A stretch of DNA of 64,000 nt from NCBI GenBank assembly GCA_036435485.1, contig CM071597.1, forward strand, positions 148,859,647 to 148,923,646, in the 5' to 3' direction. This document shows, in pieces, positions 1 through 12,300 of the stretch. The DNA is from Saposhnikovia divaricata (Eukaryota; Streptophyta; Magnoliopsida; Apiales; Apiaceae). The position numbers were made by a program, and so were the translations under genes. Positions within the stretch are counted from its first letter, which is position 1, and each line of letters starts with the position of its first letter. The notes beneath the pieces were generated by a model that did not search any database, was not told the DNA's origin, and saw only the letters and a program-made list of their open reading frames with translations.

Positions 1-553
1 CATGTACTAAGTTTAGTCAATGTTTTTTTGTTCATTCATGTTGTCTGAGTTAGTTTGATACATCGGGTTCATATTGAAAGCATGTTGTCTTTTTTTGTGT
101 CTCTCGTTGTTAGACAATAGTTTCTATGTTAAAACCTGTTGTCCACGTAGCTAAAATGTTTGGCTTAGAACATGTTAGACAATGGGTTAACTACAAGGAA
201 AATAAGCGAGATGGCCACAACATTCATACCAACTAAAATTCATCATATATCATCCATACCAACTAAAATTTGACCATTACATAAAATGGCCACAACCATC
301 AACACAAACTACTCCATACCAAATATTCATCATTACAACCATTCACCAAGCCATCTAACCAACCGAAATAAGTACATCCAGAAATTAGACTAACATCAAT
401 GTATTTTGAGATGAACATCTCCATCAAAAACAGATGGACTTGAAGATAACTTAAGTTTAAATATAAGCGCCATACCCATATATATGTACGCTAAAATCCC
501 AAAAGTTAACAGTTGTTCAACCTTAAATACGGAGTCACCTAACGAGCAGCAAC

Positions 554-3332
554 CTACTGAGCATGGTTCTTCATGAAGTACTTTGCCCACTCAATCTTGA
601 TTTCATTGAGTTCCTTTACGCCATAACCCTGCATGTTACCCCTTCGAAGGCACTGAAAAATAGAGCAGTGTTAGTGCATATCACATATCTTAGATAAAAA
701 AAATAAACAAATTGAAATTTTTACCTTTGAAGTAAACTTCAGCTCCTTGTCAAAAGATATTTCCTTCATATAGCGCATCACAAACAACCCACAATCTTTG
801 CTCCCATGCTGGAGTGGAACACCCTAAAAATATATGTAAAAATATTACATTTACACTGCTTTAGAGAGCACAGAAAACTGACCAGAACATATAACTCTGC
901 CAAAAAAAAAAAATTACCGCCAAATTCTCCCAGGTTACTTTCTTCATTAGATACCTCTTTCCATTTTGCTTGTACAGTTTGATGCCACTGTGACAAAATA
1001 ATATGAATCAAAATTAAAGTGATTCTAAATTACACAAATTATAGATCTGGTACTCACTTGTCAACCACTTCTATCCATTCTTCACCGGCAATTCTTCGTT
1101 TCAACGGGTCCATGTGGTATACAATTTGTGCTTCTGGATTCACGGCAGTCAGCACCCAATGGTTCCTAGTAAATAATATATAGACTAAATTAGTTTTGAC
1201 CATTATAATATTATAAATAAACTATTAGCATCTATATAAAAATAAATGAGGCACATTGATATATTATCAGGAGATGCAATATCAGCATTCATTTTCACAA
1301 ACAATACTAAAGCTCAACAAATCAAATGAAACAAGAACTCACACATGGTTATATGGCAATAGAAAAATTTTCCCGGTTTTCGCATTATTGAATTTTAGAG
1401 AAAGCGCACGTGACCTCTCTGCTGGACTACCGCAACCAAGAGCACCTATCAAGCCGGGATCAACAAACGATACCATATCGGACATCTTATGTTTTTTCAA
1501 AGATTCCTCCAGCATACTGTATAAAAAAAATTAACAAACCTAAATAATCATTTCGTTAAAGAACTCTTGACAACGTCAATAAAATTTTTGAAAGTGATAC
1601 TTACTTAACAAACAAGCAAATTACTAAGCCCGATATTTCGTCTCCAGAGCATAAAGCATGCACATCCGATAAAAAAATAGCCTGCTTAGTAGTTAACGCA
1701 AACGCTTCTTGGCCTAATTGGAAAGTCAATGTGCGACCACCAGCTAGTGCCTCTTTTGCCCAAATCCACAAGCGCTTCAAACTCGGGGGGTAATCAGGGC
1801 CCATATCAACCACAAACTCTGGTTCCAGGACACAGTCATTCAGTTTCTTAAACTTTTTTGCAACCATATTCTTCGCTTCCTGAAAAGGAAAGATTAGTAA
1901 AAGTCAACTTAGAATGTAAACCGAAGTAGTAAAATAAGTAGATCCATTAGGTAAACGAAAATAAAAACTATGCTTTAATCCTTTACATATAAGGTTATAA
2001 CCTTTGGAGATCCTTGCACGTGAGCTTTGCTTGTCTCCACTCCGAGTATAAGATTTCTCGGCCAAGCAATATATGTTCCGAAAGCTTGCTCCACAGTCGT
2101 GATTTCACCTTCAATTGGGAAGGGAATCTGAACAGTTCCTTGGATGACACGAGTAATAGACACTCGTGCATTTTCTTTTGCCAATGGTTTTCCATGAAGA
2201 ACCTTACTTACTGTATCAACTGTTGCGTAAGAAACAACATTTGTCGGGGAGCCAATTGTCAATTCCCACTCCGAACAACCCTTGACAGTATTATCAGCTC
2301 CCTTAGACACATTCGGAACAGCCACCTGCCCATCATCAACCTTCACAACCTCTTGATTCTTATCTTCAACATCATTCTTCTCACCAGGTTGGATCTTCTC
2401 TTCAGCATGCTTCTCCTCTTCAACAAAAGGTAATTTATTATCGACCAGATCTAGCTTCTTTTTCACCCCCTTCCACACCCAAATCCATACCATGCCCTCC
2501 CTTGGAACAACTTCCTTGTTGTGATCCAATATTTGGACGACCATCAGTAGTATCAATTTTGTTTCCACACAAACCAGCTTTCAGCTTTGCCATCTCTGTC
2601 TCGAATTTTGTAGACCAAAGAGCATCCCGTTCTCGAATTATTCTATCAATCTCTTCGGCCATAAACTTTTGGATACCTTCTTGTATCTTTTCATCAATGG
2701 ACTTGCCTTTCCTCTTGGGCCTGGGAAGATTGAAATAGACAGATTGCTTGACATAAGCCCCTTGGCCCCGCACTCGTCCGCGATGCTCAGGTTTACCGAG
2801 CGCCTTGGTCAAGACATCGTCAGTGCCTTCCTCGGTCAATTCCCCATCACTTACTTTTTTTTCAGGATCCCCTAAAAAATGAACATAAAATTGTAGAAGT
2901 TAGCATGTATAAATGACTGATATCGGTGCAAGTGAACAATCTTTATTGCAACAGAAATGAAAAACTTACAATTTCGTTTGCAATGTTCTTAATTTCGTCC
3001 GACATAAAATTTCCATCTTTGTCTTGTCGTGCACGGATCCAACAGTCTGATCGATCAATCTCTATATCAGGATCACCTTGAGACTGCATGTATAAACATG
3101 TTTGAGGAATTAACATTAATCCATAATCATACAAATTCCAAAGAAAAATATATTGGCAATATTTGTCATGATCACTAACCATTTCTTGTTCGAGGTTAGC
3201 ATAACCCTTGCGAGAAATGCAATGGGGATATATATTCAACTCCCCTCTCTTTGTCTGCTTGCCATGGATCTCCAAATATTCATTAGTTAGACGACTAGAA
3301 ACAAATGTATAAAACAAACACATACAACACAA
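554..3332 (-). CDS. CACTA-associated protein with DUF8039 and Ulp1-like C48 protease, probably frameshifted
   Basis: This is a multi-exon gene, read right to left. The first parts (about 3310-2950) encode a plant transposase-associated signature, SRKGYANLEQEM, then an acidic segment. The exon at about 2870-1975 has the TKALGKPEHRGRVRG motif and then a DUF8039-like stretch (HGKPLAKENARVS, PIEGEITTVEQAFGTYIAWP). The exons at 1867-1601 and about 1516-1340 (FVDPGLIGALGCG) lead to a Ulp1/SUMO-protease fold. It has the His box NHWVLTAVNPEAQIVYHMDP (about 1166-1108) and the catalytic Cys box HGSKDCGLFVMRYMKE (about 810-765). The last exon ends at a TAG at 554-556. GT/AG boundaries are visible at several joints. 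The DUF8039 exon needs a frame change near 2440-2480, beside T and C homopolymers, so the gene is either mutated or mis-sequenced there. Catalytic His, Asp and Cys are intact. Ulp1 domains are common in plant CACTA and Mutator elements; the role in transposition is unknown. First-exon start is uncertain. Confidence 0.8.
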
Positions 3333-3344
3333 TGCACAGAATGT

Positions 3345-3680
3345 TTTCTTATTTTAACAACGGTTATAAGACCATTGTCTGATAGATTTGTAGACAACGC
3401 TTGCTTAAACCATTGTGTGAATCATGCAGCGGTTTATAAATGTTGTCTCAACAGAGATCAGACAATGTTCGTAAAAACAGTTGTGCAACCTTACTCGTCT
3501 TTACAACACCACATTGCAAAAGCCATTGTCTGAATCAATTTACTATACAACATTTTTAACCCGTTGTAGGGTACCTGCATGACACAATACTTTTCTGAAG
3601 TTACAAAAAAACCGTTGTCTCTTAATTCCAAACAATGCTTTTTCGTTCGAGCGTTGTCTGATGAGTGTTGTCTGATTGCG
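3345..3680. repeat. CACTA subterminal repeat block
   Basis: Short motifs of the form ttgtctga and their reverse complements recur every 15-40 bases next to the inverted terminus. Blocks like this are the usual transposase-binding region of En/Spm-type elements. The same motif family appears at the ends of the elements at 12986-16062, 37854-40950 and 45884-52130. Confidence 0.8.
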
Positions 3681-5048
3681 ATTTTCTTGTAGTGCAGGCA
3701 ACTCACTTTAATCTAATATTTTATTAGATTGAAAGTATGCTATAATCTGGGAATACAAATGTTAGTATTCTTAGCTTCATTTCTCAGAGAGATATTTGAT
3801 AAGAATTACAATGAAAAACTTAAGTGCTAAAGAAGTGAGGCTGTATACTTATAGAACATATGCACAGTCCACTTGCTACGTACAAAATTAGTAACAGACA
3901 AATTCGCTTTCTAACTTGTCTATTCCTTTTTGGTGCAAGTCTAGGCATCTTGTGATACAATCTAATTTCTACTCTGCATAGATCCACTTCTTCAACTTCC
4001 TGTTCCTTTGAATATCTATCCAAGCTTTTTTGTAGACTTTCCATGTACATACAACACTGAAATGTCACTATTGGTGTCTTGGTTTGTGTAGGTTTTCTAA
4101 CTTGAACATCTGCAGTAATTTCTCTTCAAGAATCCATTTGAGAAATGACTAAGTACTAGATTCGAGAACTTGAGTTGAATAGTTAGATAACTCTGAGTTC
4201 TCGAACTAGCCTTTCCTGATATATTGAATCACTTCTCGAATGTATCTTTTCTTCTGTGGACCTTGAGTTGTCGAATAGTGCCTTTACTTATGAAATCCTT
4301 GAGAATTTAATGCATCTATCTCCTCACTACACCATAAATAACCTACTTCAACATACAAACAATGGTGCAATAGCTTCAAAATATGTTGCAATTGCTCAGG
4401 AAATGGCAAATGCAACATAAAATCCATGTTGCTTTTTTCGATGTTGCATTATGGGTCTAAGGTAACATAATGTATCCATACTGCAACATCAAAAAATATG
4501 TTACAGTAGCATGCTACTGCAACATCTAACCATCCTATAGAAACATAAAATATATGTTGCCTTAGATGTTGAGATTTCCTAAAAAAAGTGGGACCCACCT
4601 GGGACCCACAGTGGGGACCACCTGGGACCCACCGCAGGGCCCACGTGGGACCCACTGTTGGGTTATTTGTAAGTTGCAACAATTTTTATGCTAATGCAAC
4701 ATGTTTCATTATTCATATAGAATTTTATGTGCCAAAGTTGCATCATTTATGGTAGCTACTACAACACATTTGTTAAAAAAAATTGATAGATTTTGTTTGA
4801 ATATTGAACATGCCAATAACCTGTTTCCATTCACATTACCAAAATATTTAATAACCAACAATCCACATTAGTCATCCTAATTAACCAACAATACCAAAAT
4901 AAACCAACACTGCAACCCATAGTTACCCCAAAGCTATATAAACCAACATCTCAATCCGATAAAGTACTAGAATAAAACCAACACCACTACCCAGTCACTT
5001 AATACTAGTACAAAAGATGGTAAAGTCGAAAGAAATACTAGTCTCAAA

Positions 5049-5291
5049 CTATGAGCTAGTGCGAGCAATCACAGGTTTGCCTGTGACTTTCTTGCTCATT
5101 GACGCCTCAACTTCGCTAACCAGGTTCTGCCTTATCTTGCCTGCCAGCTCTTGCACGTATGTGTTTGTCAAACCAATAATACTGTGACAAACCTTTGCGG
5201 CATTAGGACATCTGCCATGAAGCCAAGCTGGTCCATGTTTCTTTCCATCAGAAAGTAGTTCATCAATGGCATCTTCAGATGTAGCAAGTTT
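5049..5291 (-). pseudogene. C-terminal exon, probably of a CACTA-encoded protein, copy 1
   Basis: An open minus-strand stretch of about 80 codons ends at TAG (5049-5051). It includes GKKHGPAWLHGRCPN, then an amphipathic segment (YVQELAGKIRQNLVSEVEAS) and a short basic tail. The pattern recalls the tail of plant CACTA transposon proteins, but I am not certain of the family. No other part of such a gene is seen nearby and the exon start is not clear. Copy 2 keeps it open. Confidence 0.45.
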
Positions 5292-5511
5292 TTTTTAATG
5301 ATGGTTTCCTATAAAACACACAAGGACACATGAACGTATTAACCTAAATATGAATAGCACAAGTCAAATAATCATCTAATACATTAAACTTTTAAAACAA
5401 AAATGCTTAAAATACGAGATGTCCTCCAAGGAATCCTGAAAGAATAAGGGAATGTTCACTATATATCATACATAAAGAATTGAAATTTTGTAGAATGAAT
5501 TTTTCTGTCAC

Positions 5512-5710
5512 CTGTATGGTTTTCATGTTAGTGTTTGCAGGGATAGCCTTTCTCAAAGCTAGTTCCCCAGTTCTACGAAGTTTTGTCTCTGGGAGTAAAG
5601 GACTGCATTTGCGGGAGAAGCAACCATGGTGCCCAGTCAGTTAAAGGTAATGAAGATGTTAGCAGAGAAAAAATAACAATCATGGAAATTACTGCCCCAA
5701 ATTTCTTCAT
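5512..5710 (-). pseudogene. Captured CYP37 (chloroplast cyclophilin) fragment, copy 1, frameshifted
   Basis: The minus strand matches the region just before the isomerase part of plant CYP37, a thylakoid-lumen peptidyl-prolyl isomerase relative: RTGELALRKAIPANTNMKTIQ-like residues ending at a CAG|GT splice donor (exon edge 5512). Compared with copy 2 there are single-base losses near 5585-5595 and 5620-5626 that break the frame. It lies inside a CACTA element and lacks the cyclophilin catalytic domain, so it is a captured exon and not a gene. Confidence 0.75.
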
Positions 5711-6907
5711 TTGATCTTCTAGAGTTGTACATAGAAATATATTTCTATCGCCAAATTTCTATCACCACATAGTCACTTGTGCTATGTGGGTATCTTATAG
5801 TTTTTTCATCAACCCAGCCTGAAACCAACTCGAGCAAAGATAAACCTCCTCTGCAATTACATGAGCTTTGGAGGCAGGGAAAGTAGCATAAATTTTCAAT
5901 TAATTAAAATAAAACCAACTGGATACATACATAAATTTATACATTGAATAGAAAAGGTAGAAAAAGAAGTACCTTAAACGAAGATACAAACTAAATAAAC
6001 CAACTGGAACCAAAGCGTTCAAATCCGAATCTGAAACAAAGATAAACCCAAATTAAAAGGAGCAATTGAAGACCAAATCGATTAAAACATAATGAACAAG
6101 AAACCCCTAATTTAAACCCCAAATCGATTGAAGCCCAAATCGATTGAAAACCCTAATTTTATTGCAGTTGTTTGAAGCCCAAATCGATTGAAAACCCTAA
6201 TTGATTTGTGAAATTGATTAAACGCCAGTTGTTTGAGTGATTTGATTTGTTTACCGTCAAGAGTGCGGGAGATGGAAGACAGATGAGAGTGTAAAGAGAA
6301 GAGTGGGTGAGTGAAAAGAGATAAGAGTGTGAGTGTGGGCGGTATTTTTGCCCCTCGTGCTTTTGTCTGAAATTTTCTAACCCCGCCCTACTTTTCTAAC
6401 CCGCGCTCTTGTCTTCGTTCTATGAGGTTTTAGTAAAAAATATTTTTCTTTTTCTTCAATAATTATTTATTATAATTTTATTAAAATTGTTTTCATATTT
6501 ATAAAAATAAAATAATTAGAATTACTTAAATATTTAAATATATTAATTATTCCTTTATCTGGTCAATCTTAAAAAAATTTAATCCAATTATATTAATTAA
6601 CTTAATTAGTTTCAAAATCTAAACAAAATTAAAGTAATTATGTTAATTAAAATAGATTTTTTAAATACCCCTCCTTGTCTACTGTAACATATTGGTATGG
6701 CTACGGTAACATTACATGACTTGTTACCGTAAAGGGGCTATAGCAACATATTGGTATGGCTATGGTAACATCGCATGACTTGTTACCGTAGAGGGGCTAT
6801 TGCAACATATTGGTATGCTATGGTAACATCATATGATTGTGTTACCGTAGAGGAAAAATAACATAGCAAATGCAACATATTTTTGCAACATACATGATCA
6901 TACAATT

Positions 6908-7135
6908 TTTTTTTTTAACATGGGAACCCGCAGCCGCTACCCTTCGGGTGCACTCTGGGTAAACCCATGGGCTCACGCAATAGCCTGCAAACCACGTGAT
7001 CCAAGGCAAACCGCACAAGTGCGACAGGCTCTGCCCCAGGATGGCATAATTACAAATCCGCCTCCCATGGGAGTCGAACCTGTGACCAAGAGGTGAGATG
7101 GCCTCTCTTTAACCAACTGAGACAACTCTTGCGGG
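6908..7135 (-). mobile_element. tRNA-derived SINE, copy 1
   Basis: Read on the minus strand, the 5' part has RNA polymerase III boxes: an A-box-like TCTCAGTTGGTTAAAGAG and the B-box core GGTTCGACTCC. A non-tRNA body follows and the element ends in an A-run (the T-run at 6908-6917 on the plus strand). A 15-bp target-site duplication, catgatcatacaatt, flanks it at 6893-6907 and 7136-7150. It resembles the Au family of plant SINEs. It is nested in the CACTA at 4325-7175 and shared with copy 2. Confidence 0.9.
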
Positions 7136-7648
7136 CATGATCATACAATTGCCATAGACCATCTATGGTGTAGTGCCTTGAGATATCGAACAACATGTGA
7201 GTCCTTGAGATATCGAATATGCCTTTTTCACAAGTGAAGTCTTTGAGATATCGAATGCTGCTTTTGTTGACTTCTTGAGATATCGAATAGTGACTTTTGA
7301 CATATGGAATGCTTCACATCACGAAATCCTGACTTCTCTAATAGTGCAAATTACTTCTCGAATATGTACTTAATCAAATTTCTAAACTCCAAACTTCATC
7401 TGTGTTTATTTCTTCAGCCTTGTTCTCTAAGCTTGAGGCATGATCTCTGGATCTTCCTTCAAGCATTATTTCATGACAATGATTTGTACAATTACACAGC
7501 TAAAATTGGTGCCCTTTACAAGTACATGTTATAAGAGAAAATCTAACTAAGTGGGTTCCCCAATTAAGGGGTCATGTAAGTAATGGAAAGCATTACAAAC
7601 AATTAGGCTTGTTATAAGATAGTTACAGACATGCCTCTGTGACTAACA

Positions 7649-7662
7649 ATCTCCCCCAAAAT
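7649..7662 (-). other. Copia polypurine tract, copy 1
   Basis: The minus-strand sequence CATTTTGGGGGAGAT abuts the LTR start TGTTAG. This primes plus-strand DNA synthesis in retrotransposons and fixes the orientation of the adjoining LTR. Confidence 0.65.
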
Positions 7663-7805
7663 GTGAGTAAGACCCTTAGTCACAATTTCATGTCTAATAA
7701 CAGGCCTAACATACATGAAGATATAACATTGACAAGTACAGGTATGAATCTGATTAAGAATTTGGATACAAGTGCAGAAAGATATAGATGATTTATGAGT
7801 GAATA

Positions 7806-8276
7806 TTAGCCATGATCCTTTGACTTCATCCTTTGAGCTTTGGCTTCTAAATCATCATATCTCTTTGGTTCTTTTCGCATTATCATCCATTGCCACTATG
7901 AGGCCTTGCACAATCCTTTAGCTCTTAGTTCATTTGCCTTAGCTTCAAGAGCAGCTAACTCCTCCTCTTTTTTTCTTAGCTTCTCTTCACTCTCCTTTCT
8001 CAGCTTCTCATGGTGGTCTCACTTCATTTTCATATATCTTGCAATTTATATTTTCCAAATTCTCTCCACTTCATCTTCATACCTCAGTAGCCTCATGATT
8101 CTTTCTAGATCAAGTAATTTACCCCAGTGTTGACACATTCCTTGCTTGAATATTTTCTCTCTCCCATCCGTGTATTTAACCTCCAGACACTCATCAACTA
8201 TAGCCACATGGTAGATTTTATGAGCTTGTAGGAATGCCAATGAATCTCTGCCATAATCCTCATCAAGAGGTGGCAA
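7806..8276 (-). pseudogene. Retroelement 3'-terminal ORF remnant with coiled coil, copy 1
   Basis: An open frame begins MPPLDEDYGRDSLAFLQAHK and continues to RYEDEVERIWKI at 8046. After two in-frame stops the same frame continues as a highly charged, probably coiled-coil stretch (DHHEKLRKESEEKLRKKEEE) to a stop at 7806-7808. It lies just upstream of the copia polypurine tract, where SIRE-type copia elements carry an extra, poorly conserved ORF. I do not recognise a domain. The copy at 35912-36382 has the same two stops, so the damage predates the duplication. Confidence 0.45.
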
Positions 8277-8716
8277 GTCTAATCCTGGTATATTTGTGAG
8301 AGCCTGAGATGTAGATGCTTTCTTATTTTGAAAGTCTTATGTTTAACCTATTTGTAAACATCGAGAATTCAACTCAATTTGATCAAGAATTTTATAGTAA
8401 ATAGTATAGATATAGTGTCACACGGATCTCAAATGATTAACTGTCAAAAGAAAGAAGACATAGACAATCTACAGTTTTGATGATATACTACATTAGAAGA
8501 AGTTCATTAATTTGATCAGGCGTTAGGGGTGTAATCAAGATAGTGGATTCTATTTATAGTGACAAGAGGTTTCTACAGTGGCAGAATATAGATTAGAAAG
8601 GTTTGAATAATAGGTGAAACAATCTACAGTCATTGGGGTTGGCAAAATCATTGTGCAAGTTACAGAAGTGCTAAATTCATTACCACAAGGATTTTACTAT
8701 CAAATGCAATGGCTAT

Positions 8717-8960
8717 GAGGAAAAACAAATATCATAAAGAAATGCCAAGTGATATATTCTTAAAGCTAGAAACCCGGTTGGAATTGATGTATTTTTTGCT
8801 AAGCAAAAAGAGTCCGATTTGACCTCAGGAGACCGTAGCTTAAACCTACATTAACTTTGAGGAAAAAGAATTGTCACAAAGAAACCCCGACTGGAATTGA
8901 TTTATTTTTTGTTAAGTAAAAGGAGTCCGGTTGAGCACCCTCAAGAGACCGTAACTTAGA
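8717..8960. repeat. Two-unit imperfect tandem repeat
   Basis: Two diverged units (8717-8858 and 8859-8960) share gaggaaaaa, ggaattgat..tatttttt, aagcaaaa.gagtccg and gagaccgta.ctta. The pair is also present in copy 2 (about 36831-37075). No function is visible. Confidence 0.6.
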
Positions 8961-9321
8961 TATTAAGAATTTATTTATATTAATAAATATTTTATTTTTA
9001 TTAAAAAATTATATTTATAAATAGAATTGCATTAATGCTGACTTCTACATATCATCTTCATAACTACTATTTTAAACATATCGAGTGCAAAACATATCTT
9101 GGGTACCAAAAATTGTCAAAAAGGCCTTCCTTGGGTTCTTATTAACACAAAATTTTATCCACATAATTAACAAGGATGGTCAATCATGAAAGATTAGTAT
9201 TTTTACAATTGGTTGCCGCAGTATAAAGTGTTTAGTACTAGAGATATAGAATGAAGATGGAAGATGTAGCTCATATTACCTAACAAAACCAAACCCTAAG
9301 TCGCATTTCATCCAATATTAA

Positions 9322-12300
9322 TATAACGCCTTAGAATTTTTCAGAATTTTTAATTGCTGAAATTATTTATTTTATATTAAATGTGAATTATGTGGCGAGT
9401 ATAATTATTGTTGAGAAGTGGAATTGTTTCTGGAATAATATTTGTGGGCTTAGTTGGTGATCTAGTGTAAACCCGGATATTTTTAATTATATTTTTGGGA
9501 ATTTATTTCCTATTTAATTGTGTTATATTTATCTTCTGTGAATTTTATAAAATCCTCGGGATTAGCAGAAATCCTGAAATCTTTTTCATTATTAACTTTA
9601 TTAGTTTATATGACTTTTAAAAATATTTGGTGAATTATTTTGGGTTTCAAGGATTTTAAAATGATTTTACGAATTATTTTTCCAATTTAAGGATTCAATC
9701 TTGTAAAATCCATATTTAATTCGTTTTTTATCCTAAAAATATTTTAAAAATATGTGCGTGATCGTAATTTTTCATTCTTCATTTTTAAATTGTTAAATTT
9801 GATATTCCATCCAATTTATATTTAATTGCGATTTTACAAATTTGATTCTTATGAGTTCTATTTAAAAGTATTCATGAAATGTCTTTTTAGAATTTTCCCC
9901 CAAATTAATATACCCCAATCCCTAAATCCACCAGTTTTTTTTCCCAAATTGAGTAGCCGGCCTTGGTTTGTTCGTGACATCTCCAGAACTCTCTCGGTTC
10001 TATCTAAAATCTCTCCCTAAATCTCTCAAACTTTCTTTCAACAATCTCTCCTCTCTTCCTCCCATACTGTTCTTCTCTTGTACCCTCCCTCTCAGAGACG
10101 GTGGGTCTCTTTCTTTTCCCCCTTGATTGTTTTTCCTTGCAATCAGTCGCGCCGTGTGGGTGTGTCATGGCCTATGTTCTTGTGTGTGCGAGTTGGTTCC
10201 GGTTTCGCTATACTGAATGATTCTACTTCCCCTCCCTGTTTTTTTTAGTTCGTATGTTATCCTATGGTGGGTGTGTGATACCTGCGTGTGTGTAGTGTGT
10301 ACATAACTATCTGTGTCTATGTGTTTATCCAAGGCGTGGGTTTTCAGTGGAGGTATGGTGTGTGTGAGTTTGGTCATTGGTTTGGGTGGTTGGTTCGTAT
10401 GGAACCGCTGGTTCGATTGAATGGTGTTGTGATTTGCAATTATGTGATGTTGCAACTAGTTCCTTGCTTAAATTCCTGTCTTGGCTTGTTAGTTCAAGAT
10501 GTTGTACAATATGATTAATTCCGATTTCTGCTTCTGTTATCACTCGACTTGTTTGACATTACTCAGTTACTTGGTTTACCGTGATAGTCCAGTTTATTGT
10601 CTATTTTTGGCAAATATATGTATACATTCTGTGACTATTAAATCGATTTTTCTTATTGATTTGGTAATGTTGTAGTTGTGGAACTGAATTATCCGAAGAA
10701 TTAAATGATGATTATAGTCAGAGTTTTATTGGATTATTTACGGAAACTATAATCGTTTCCACGATATTTTGTGCGGAGTTTTGAGTTGGAAACCCGATAC
10801 GGGCACCCTCGAAACTTTGCCCTATCGACAATGATATTAATAACAAAATGAGTCGATGGTAATTGGCGATGATGATGATTTTCTGAGCCAAGTATTTAAA
10901 TTTAATATTTACATAAAAAATTGTAATTATTACCGATTTAGTATTAATTATTTAAACTGTATTGGATTGAGATTACTGTGAATTGGAATAATATGAGTCT
11001 GAATGGTTGGATAACTTCTAGATATGATTGGTAATTGATGATTGTGTTGGTTGTGTCGGCTGTATCCCTACTGGCAGTCCCCCGTATAAAGGGGATGCCG
11101 TCAAAATTTTTCTAAAAATCTTAATTTATTTCTTGAAAATGTGTATGTATAATTATACAACTTGCATACATTATGAGTCGGGCTTCATATATTTAAAACT
11201 GATTGATTATGTGGTAATGTACCATTTACGATTAAATATTTTATCAGTGGCTTATATAATGTTAGTATATAATTAAATATATGTAAATTAGGAGATTATT
11301 CGCGGGGGTAGCTTAAGTTAAATTTTGTTATTGATTAGCGAATATTGTGTAGAATTCTAAAATAGTGTTATATTGTGTGTAGATCCCACAGATAAAGGGA
11401 AAGCTAAAGCTGAGGACGTAAAGACTCTTCGAATCCTGTGATTTCCTGGTTAAGGCAAGTAAATTACTTCACTTATCTTTCAAGTGAATTATGATTATTA
11501 TAACTTGATTCATATGCTCGTTCGAATTATCCTTGTTATAATTGTTCCATTAAATTCCCTTAATTTCGAATATTAAATTGTTATACCCCAAATCGATTAT
11601 ATTGATTTTGTTGATTCTTTTAGTGGCTTGACTTACATCCATACCCTTGTATATATATCGAACTTGTCGATATCTAGGTCAGAAATTACCCGACCTTACT
11701 TCATTTTGCGAGATTTGAGATGCAAACCTGGAACGAAAGTGTCCAGGGTATTTGGCAGTTGAGGTGGTCGATTGTTCCGACACCTGATGTCTTGTTATAG
11801 GATTGGAATGTTAGTTTTTTTTAAAAATGTGGACCGTAAGGGTCAGACCAGATTCGTGGTCAGAAATTATTAAGGCCAATGTGTGCCGTGGATCCATTAA
11901 GGACATTGCTGTGTGCGTTTGTCCGGGGTTAGTGCGTGACTGATCAGCAGCCTAACCTTATAATTGTTTTTATCTATAAAATGCATGATAGTCCAATCCT
12001 CTTCTATTTTATGATGTAGACAAAAGACGTATCTTTCACTTGAGCTTATATATTGTTGATTGTTAATTCTTGACAGACTTGCAAACATTTCAGTTTGTTT
12101 ATGCTTTTAATTATATATATACTTGCTGAGCATTTTAGCTCACTTGCTTGCTAATTCTGTTTCCTTAGCTAAGCACGAAGATGTCTAGAAGGAGTGGACC
12201 GTCTGGTTGGGGTAGCCATAGAGGCAGCCAGAGAGTCGAGGTGGTGGGATGGGTAGTGAGCTTATAACCCTGTTTCATATCATTTCTGTATTAGTAGACA

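Larger units (their letters stand above)
1..3694 (-). mobile_element. CACTA (En/Spm) DNA transposon, left end outside window
   Basis: The right terminus is the inverted CACTACAAGAAAAT end at 3681-3694. It is preceded by a dense subterminal block (about 3345-3680) of short ttgtctga / acaatg motifs, and similar motifs recur at 1-180. The interior carries a minus-strand transposon gene (554-3332), so the 3694 end is the 5' side of that gene. The other inverted repeat lies left of the window, so the TSD cannot be tested (the right flank reads cag). This is the only CACTA element here that still carries transposon-type coding sequence. It may have supplied enzymes to the related non-autonomous elements with the CACTACAAGA end, but that is inference. 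Confidence 0.9.
4325..7175. mobile_element. Non-autonomous CACTA with CYP37 fragment, copy 1
   Basis: The termini are CACTACACCATAAAT at 4325 and the inverted ATCTATGGTGTAGTG ending at 7175. The 3-bp target-site duplication cct lies at 4322-4324 and 7176-7178. Subterminal DNA is rich in gcaacat / atgttgc motifs on the left and tattggtatgg..ggtaacat repeats on the right (6685-6870). The interior holds a transposon-like C-terminal exon (5049-5291), a fragment of a chloroplast cyclophilin gene (5512-5710), a 5'-UTR-like stretch with aaccctaa motifs (6050-6250) and a SINE. The same element with the same TSD sits in copy 2, so it predates the duplication. Confidence 0.9.
3709..7648 (-). mobile_element. 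SIRE/Maximus-like copia 3' LTR (interrupted), copy 1
   Basis: On the minus strand a GGGGGAGAT polypurine tract (complement at 7649-7662) is followed directly by TGTTAGTCACAGAGG, the usual layout of a plant copia polypurine tract and 3' LTR start. The LTR therefore runs leftward from 7648. It has repeated gagatatcgaa-type motifs (4140-4320 and 7180-7310) and is split by the CACTA at 4325-7175. Without that element about 1.1 kb remains before the duplication edge, so its far end is not defined. The lineage is inferred from LTR size and layout only. Confidence 0.55.

Noticed and set aside
4449..4682. 77-codon minus-strand frame (and copy at 27973-28203) with GPTWALRWVPGGPHCGSQVG
   Set aside because: It arises from gggaccca-type short repeats in the CACTA subterminal region, not from a gene.
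6908..7135. Possible functional tRNA gene
   Set aside because: It has A and B boxes, but the body does not fold as a tRNA, and it has an A-tail and a 15-bp TSD: it is a SINE.
10165..10543. Short His/Thr-rich open frames on both strands
   Set aside because: They lie in the GT-rich part of the solo LTR; no domain, composition-driven.
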